Origin: Natrinema soli
GTDB taxonomy: Archaea > Halobacteriota > Halobacteria > Halobacteriales > Natrialbaceae
Assembly (NCBI RefSeq): GCF_028618695.1
Contig: NZ_JAQIVI010000471.1
Coordinates: 1-15,590, forward strand
Direction: 5' to 3'
Length of the DNA stretch: 15,590 nt
Below, one piece after another: positions 13,394 to 15,590 of this stretch. The translations under genes were made by a program, and so were the position numbers. Positions within the stretch are counted from its first letter, which is position 1; each line of letters starts with the position of its first letter. The notes under the pieces were generated by a model that was not told the DNA's origin, ran no database searches, and worked only from the letters and a program-made list of their open reading frames with translations.

Positions 13394-15253
13394 TCACACT
13401 CCCCAGAAGACCGCGATTCCGAGGACGGTCACGAGAGACAACACCAGCTGGAGCGGCGCGCCGATCCGAGCGTAGTCGCCGAACCGGTAGCCGCCGGGGC
13501 CGTAGACGAACAGATTCGTCTGGTAGCCGATCGGGCCCAGAAACGCGGTGCTCGCGGCGAAGGTCACCGCGAGCACGAACGCGAACGGGTTCGCACCGAT
13601 CCCCGTGGCCGCCGCTGCCGCAACGGGAATCAGGAGGACGACGCTGGCGTTGTTGCTGATAACGTTGGTCAGCAGCGCCGTGAGCAGGTAGAACAACCAG
13701 AGGACCACGATTTCGGGGAGCGGTCCCGCGGCCTCGACGACCGCGAACGCGAGCAGCGCCGCCCCGCCGCTCTCCTCGAGTGCGATCCCCAGCGGGATCA
13801 CGCCCGCCAGCAGAAAGATGATATCCCACTCGACGGCGTCGTAGAGTTCGTTGGGCTCGAGCACGCCCGTGACGACCATCGCGACGACGCCCGCGAGCGC
13901 GGAGATGAGGATCGGGTAGAGCTCGAGGGCGGCGACGACGACGACGCCGAGCATGATGGCGACGGCGATCGGCACCTTCTCCGTGCGGTAGTCGGGTCGA
14001 GGGGGTTCGCGGGCGACGATCACGTCGTCCCCGCGGGCGAGTCGGTCGAGCGCGTCCGGCGGTGCCTGAACGAGCAGCGTGTCGCCGACGGCGAGACGTT
14101 TGCCGACGATGCGCTCCCCGACGAGTTCGCCCCGACTCCGCAACCCGAGTACGGCGGCGTCGAACTCCTCGCGGAACCACTCCGGATCGAGGCGCTCGCC
14201 CACGAGTTGCGAATCGAGCGAGACGACCAGTTCCGTGAGCACGCCGTCGGCCGCTGCCATGTGGTCCGTGGCTTCGTTCGGACGGCCGACCGGTTCGACA
14301 CCGTTAGCATCCTCGAGGGCCGTGATCGCGTCGCGGTCGGTCCGGACGACGAGGACGTCGCCCTCCTCGAGAGCGGTCCCCTGTCGCGGTGCGATCGACC
14401 GTTCCTCGTCGCGGACGACTTGCACCACGTCGATGTCGGGGCCGAGCATTGCGGTCGCGTCGCGGACCGTCCCGCCCGCGAGCGGGGAGCCCGGGACGAC
14501 CGCGACGTCGGCGATGTAGTCCCCGACCGCGTACTCCTCGAGATAGTCGGCCCGCGGGAGGACTCGCTCGGGTAAGAGATAGTGACCGACGAAGATCAAG
14601 TACAGCGAGCCGACGACGACGACGATTGCGCCCAGTTGCGTGAACTCGAACATCGAGAACCGGTGGAGTTCGGGATACTCGGAACCGAGGCGGGCGCTGA
14701 TATCGCTCGCGAGGATGTTGGTGGAGGTGCCGATGAGCGTGAGCATGCCGCCCAGCTGCGAGGCGTAGGAGAGGGGAATGAGCAGCTTCGACGGCGACGT
14801 GTTCCCCCGGTTCGCGACGTCGGTAACGACCGGCACCAGTAGCGCGACGACCGGCGTGTTGTTCAGAAAGCCGGAGACGGGACTGGTCGCTGCGACGGTC
14901 GCGAACACCTGCTTTCGAGTGCTTTCGCCCGCGAACGCGGCCATCCGGCGACCCAGTTCCTGAACGATTCCGGTCCGGCTGATGCCGCCGCTCAGGATCA
15001 GCATGGCCAGCACGGTGATCGTCGCCTCGTTCGCAAAGCCCGAGATGCCGGTCTCGGGATCGACGCCGGTCCAAGGCTCGAGCACGACCAACACGACGAT
15101 CAGCAAGATCGCGGTCACGTCGATCGGCAGGCGTTCGGTGAGAAAGAGGACGAGCGCGAGGACGACGACGCCGAACACGACGAGCATATCGGTCGTCACG
15201 TCAGATCGGGGCACAGTCGCTTGTGCGAGGAAATCGCACGCCGACAGCGGCAT
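13394..15253 (-). CDS. SLC13/DASS family anion permease with two RCK_C (TrkA-C) domains
   Basis: A 619-residue membrane transporter of the divalent anion:sodium symporter type, in the group that includes bacterial and algal sulfate transporters. Helices fill about 23-230 and 423-615. The two binding-site motifs are SGFLNNTPVVALLVP (Asn131-Asn-Thr133) with GTSTN (175-179), and NVISNNASVVLLIP (533-535) with GYQTN (576-580). Between the halves lie two tandem RCK_C domains, about 237-315 and 331-410 (for example EEGDVLVV and VGDTLLVQAPPDAL), presumed cytoplasmic ligand sensors. The start is ATG 15253, about 30 bases after a TATA-like box; ATG 15274, GTG 15214 and ATG 15187 are alternatives. Substrate could be sulfate, phosphate, or a dicarboxylate. 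It is divergent from hisA and upstream of a PiT gene. Confidence 0.9.
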   Translation of the reverse strand: MPLSACDFLAQATVPRSDVTTDMLVVFGVVVLALVLFLTERLPIDVTAILLIVVLVVLEPWTGVDPETGISGFANEATITVLAMLILSGGISRTGIVQELGRRMAAFAGESTRKQVFATVAATSPVSGFLNNTPVVALLVPVVTDVANRGNTSPSKLLIPLSYASQLGGMLTLIGTSTNILASDISARLGSEYPELHRFSMFEFTQLGAIVVVVGSLYLIFVGHYLLPERVLPRADYLEEYAVGDYIADVAVVPGSPLAGGTVRDATAMLGPDIDVVQVVRDEERSIAPRQGTALEEGDVLVVRTDRDAITALEDANGVEPVGRPNEATDHMAAADGVLTELVVSLDSQLVGERLDPEWFREEFDAAVLGLRSRGELVGERIVGKRLAVGDTLLVQAPPDALDRLARGDDVIVAREPPRPDYRTEKVPIAVAIMLGVVVVAALELYPILISALAGVVAMVVTGVLEPNELYDAVEWDIIFLLAGVIPLGIALEESGGAALLAFAVVEAAGPLPEIVVLWLFYLLTALLTNVISNNASVVLLIPVAAAAATGIGANPFAFVLAVTFAASTAFLGPIGYQTNLFVYGPGGYRFGDYARIGAPLQLVLSLVTVLGIAVFWGV

Positions 15254-15278
15254 GAGACGAGCCACACCGACCACACAT

Positions 15279-15287
15279 GTAATAATT
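15279..15287 (-). promoter_or_regulatory. TATA-like box of the SLC13 gene, with an upstream inverted repeat
   Basis: The minus strand reads AATTATTAC, centred about 30 bases before ATG 15253. Just upstream on the minus strand, CTGTT (15288-15292) and AACAG (15302-15306) form 5-bp inverted arms that touch the box, a possible regulator site. Confidence 0.4.
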
Positions 15288-15339
15288 CTGTTGGAAATAG
15301 GAACAGTGTCGCGGCGATGGTCGTTCGGCGAAACCGTCG

Positions 15340-15346
15340 CCTTTAC
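15340..15346 (+). promoter_or_regulatory. TATA-like box of hisA
   Basis: CCTTTAC centred 29 bases before the ATG at 15372. Very similar in sequence and spacing to the ileS box at the other end of the window. Confidence 0.5.
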
Positions 15347-15371
15347 TCGCGCCGGCCTCGCTCACTCGAGT

Positions 15372-15590
15372 ATGAACAGCGACGACGCGGGCGGCGAGTT
15401 CGAGGATTTCGAGGTGATTCCGGCGGTCGACATTCAGGACGGCGAAGTCGTTCAGCTCGTCCAGGGGGAACGCGGCACGGAGAAGACCTACGGCGATCCC
15501 GTCGAGGCGGCCCGGCGGTGGATCAACGCCGGCGCGGGAACGCTGCACCTCGTCGACCTCGACGGCGCGTTCGAGGGCGAGCGGCGGAAT
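15372..15590 (+). CDS. hisA: HisA: phosphoribosylformimino-AICAR ribotide isomerase, N-terminal part
   Basis: The fourth-step TIM-barrel isomerase of histidine biosynthesis, converting ProFAR to PRFAR. The 73 codons in the window run off the right edge; full-length proteins are about 240-250 residues. After an acidic start (MNSDDAGGEFEDF) come EVIPAVDIQDGEVVQLVQGE with the catalytic Asp of the first strand (AVDIQ), the YGDPVEAARRW helix and the LHLVDLDGAF strand motif. The related HisF would read IPCLDV, so HisA is favoured. It is divergent from the SLC13 gene and has its own promoter. Confidence 0.95.
   Translation, partial: MNSDDAGGEFEDFEVIPAVDIQDGEVVQLVQGERGTEKTYGDPVEAARRWINAGAGTLHLVDLDGAFEGERRN

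Overview
The window is 15,590 bases of GC-rich DNA from a halophilic archaeon (class Halobacteria). Three things support this. Nearly every protein is strongly acidic. The small ferredoxin is the halophile-specific plant-type [2Fe-2S] form. Many genes have an archaeal TATA-like box about 25-31 bases upstream of the start codon, the spacing expected for leaderless mRNAs. The frequent CTCGAG motif and overall gene content suggest a Natrinema/Haloterrigena-like member of the Natrialbales, but that placement is inference. No rRNA, tRNA, CRISPR array, transposase or integrase was seen.

Left part (1-4,778), mostly housekeeping: the 5' 840 codons of isoleucyl-tRNA synthetase (minus strand, running off the left edge), a 76-residue two-helix membrane protein (minus), then on the plus strand a family IV-like Fe-S uracil-DNA glycosylase, a HIT hydrolase and a second small two-helix membrane protein. 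A 247-base gap follows that resembles a dispersed haloarchaeal repeat.

Middle part (4,779-9,447): an A24 prepilin/archaellin peptidase (minus) divergent from an HPP-family membrane protein (plus), then a compact arsenic operon on the minus strand, arsR-acr3-arsC, with an 8-base arsR/acr3 overlap. A 439-base non-coding stretch with an unusually AT-rich core separates this operon from the [2Fe-2S] ferredoxin gene, which is followed by a good terminator-like hairpin.

Right part (9,870-15,253), an anion-transport block on the minus strand: two PiT-family permease paralogues (393 and 387 aa) and an SLC13/DASS permease with two RCK_C (TrkA-C) regulatory domains. Inserted between the PiT paralogues, on the plus strand, is a 189-residue protein with an N-terminal two-helix membrane hairpin and 21 consecutive V-x-x-x tetrads (Val every fourth residue from 64 to 144). 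The repeat units differ almost only at synonymous sites, so the protein sequence is being conserved. This is the most unusual object in the window. A 37-codon ORF may precede it with an ATGA overlap. The window ends in the 5' part of hisA (plus).

Phosphate and arsenate share transporters, so PiT, SLC13 and ars genes lying within about 9 kb may be functionally meaningful, but nothing in the sequence shows co-regulation. Both PiT proteins lack the Asn-Asp pair typical of the PiT signature, so their exact substrate is open.
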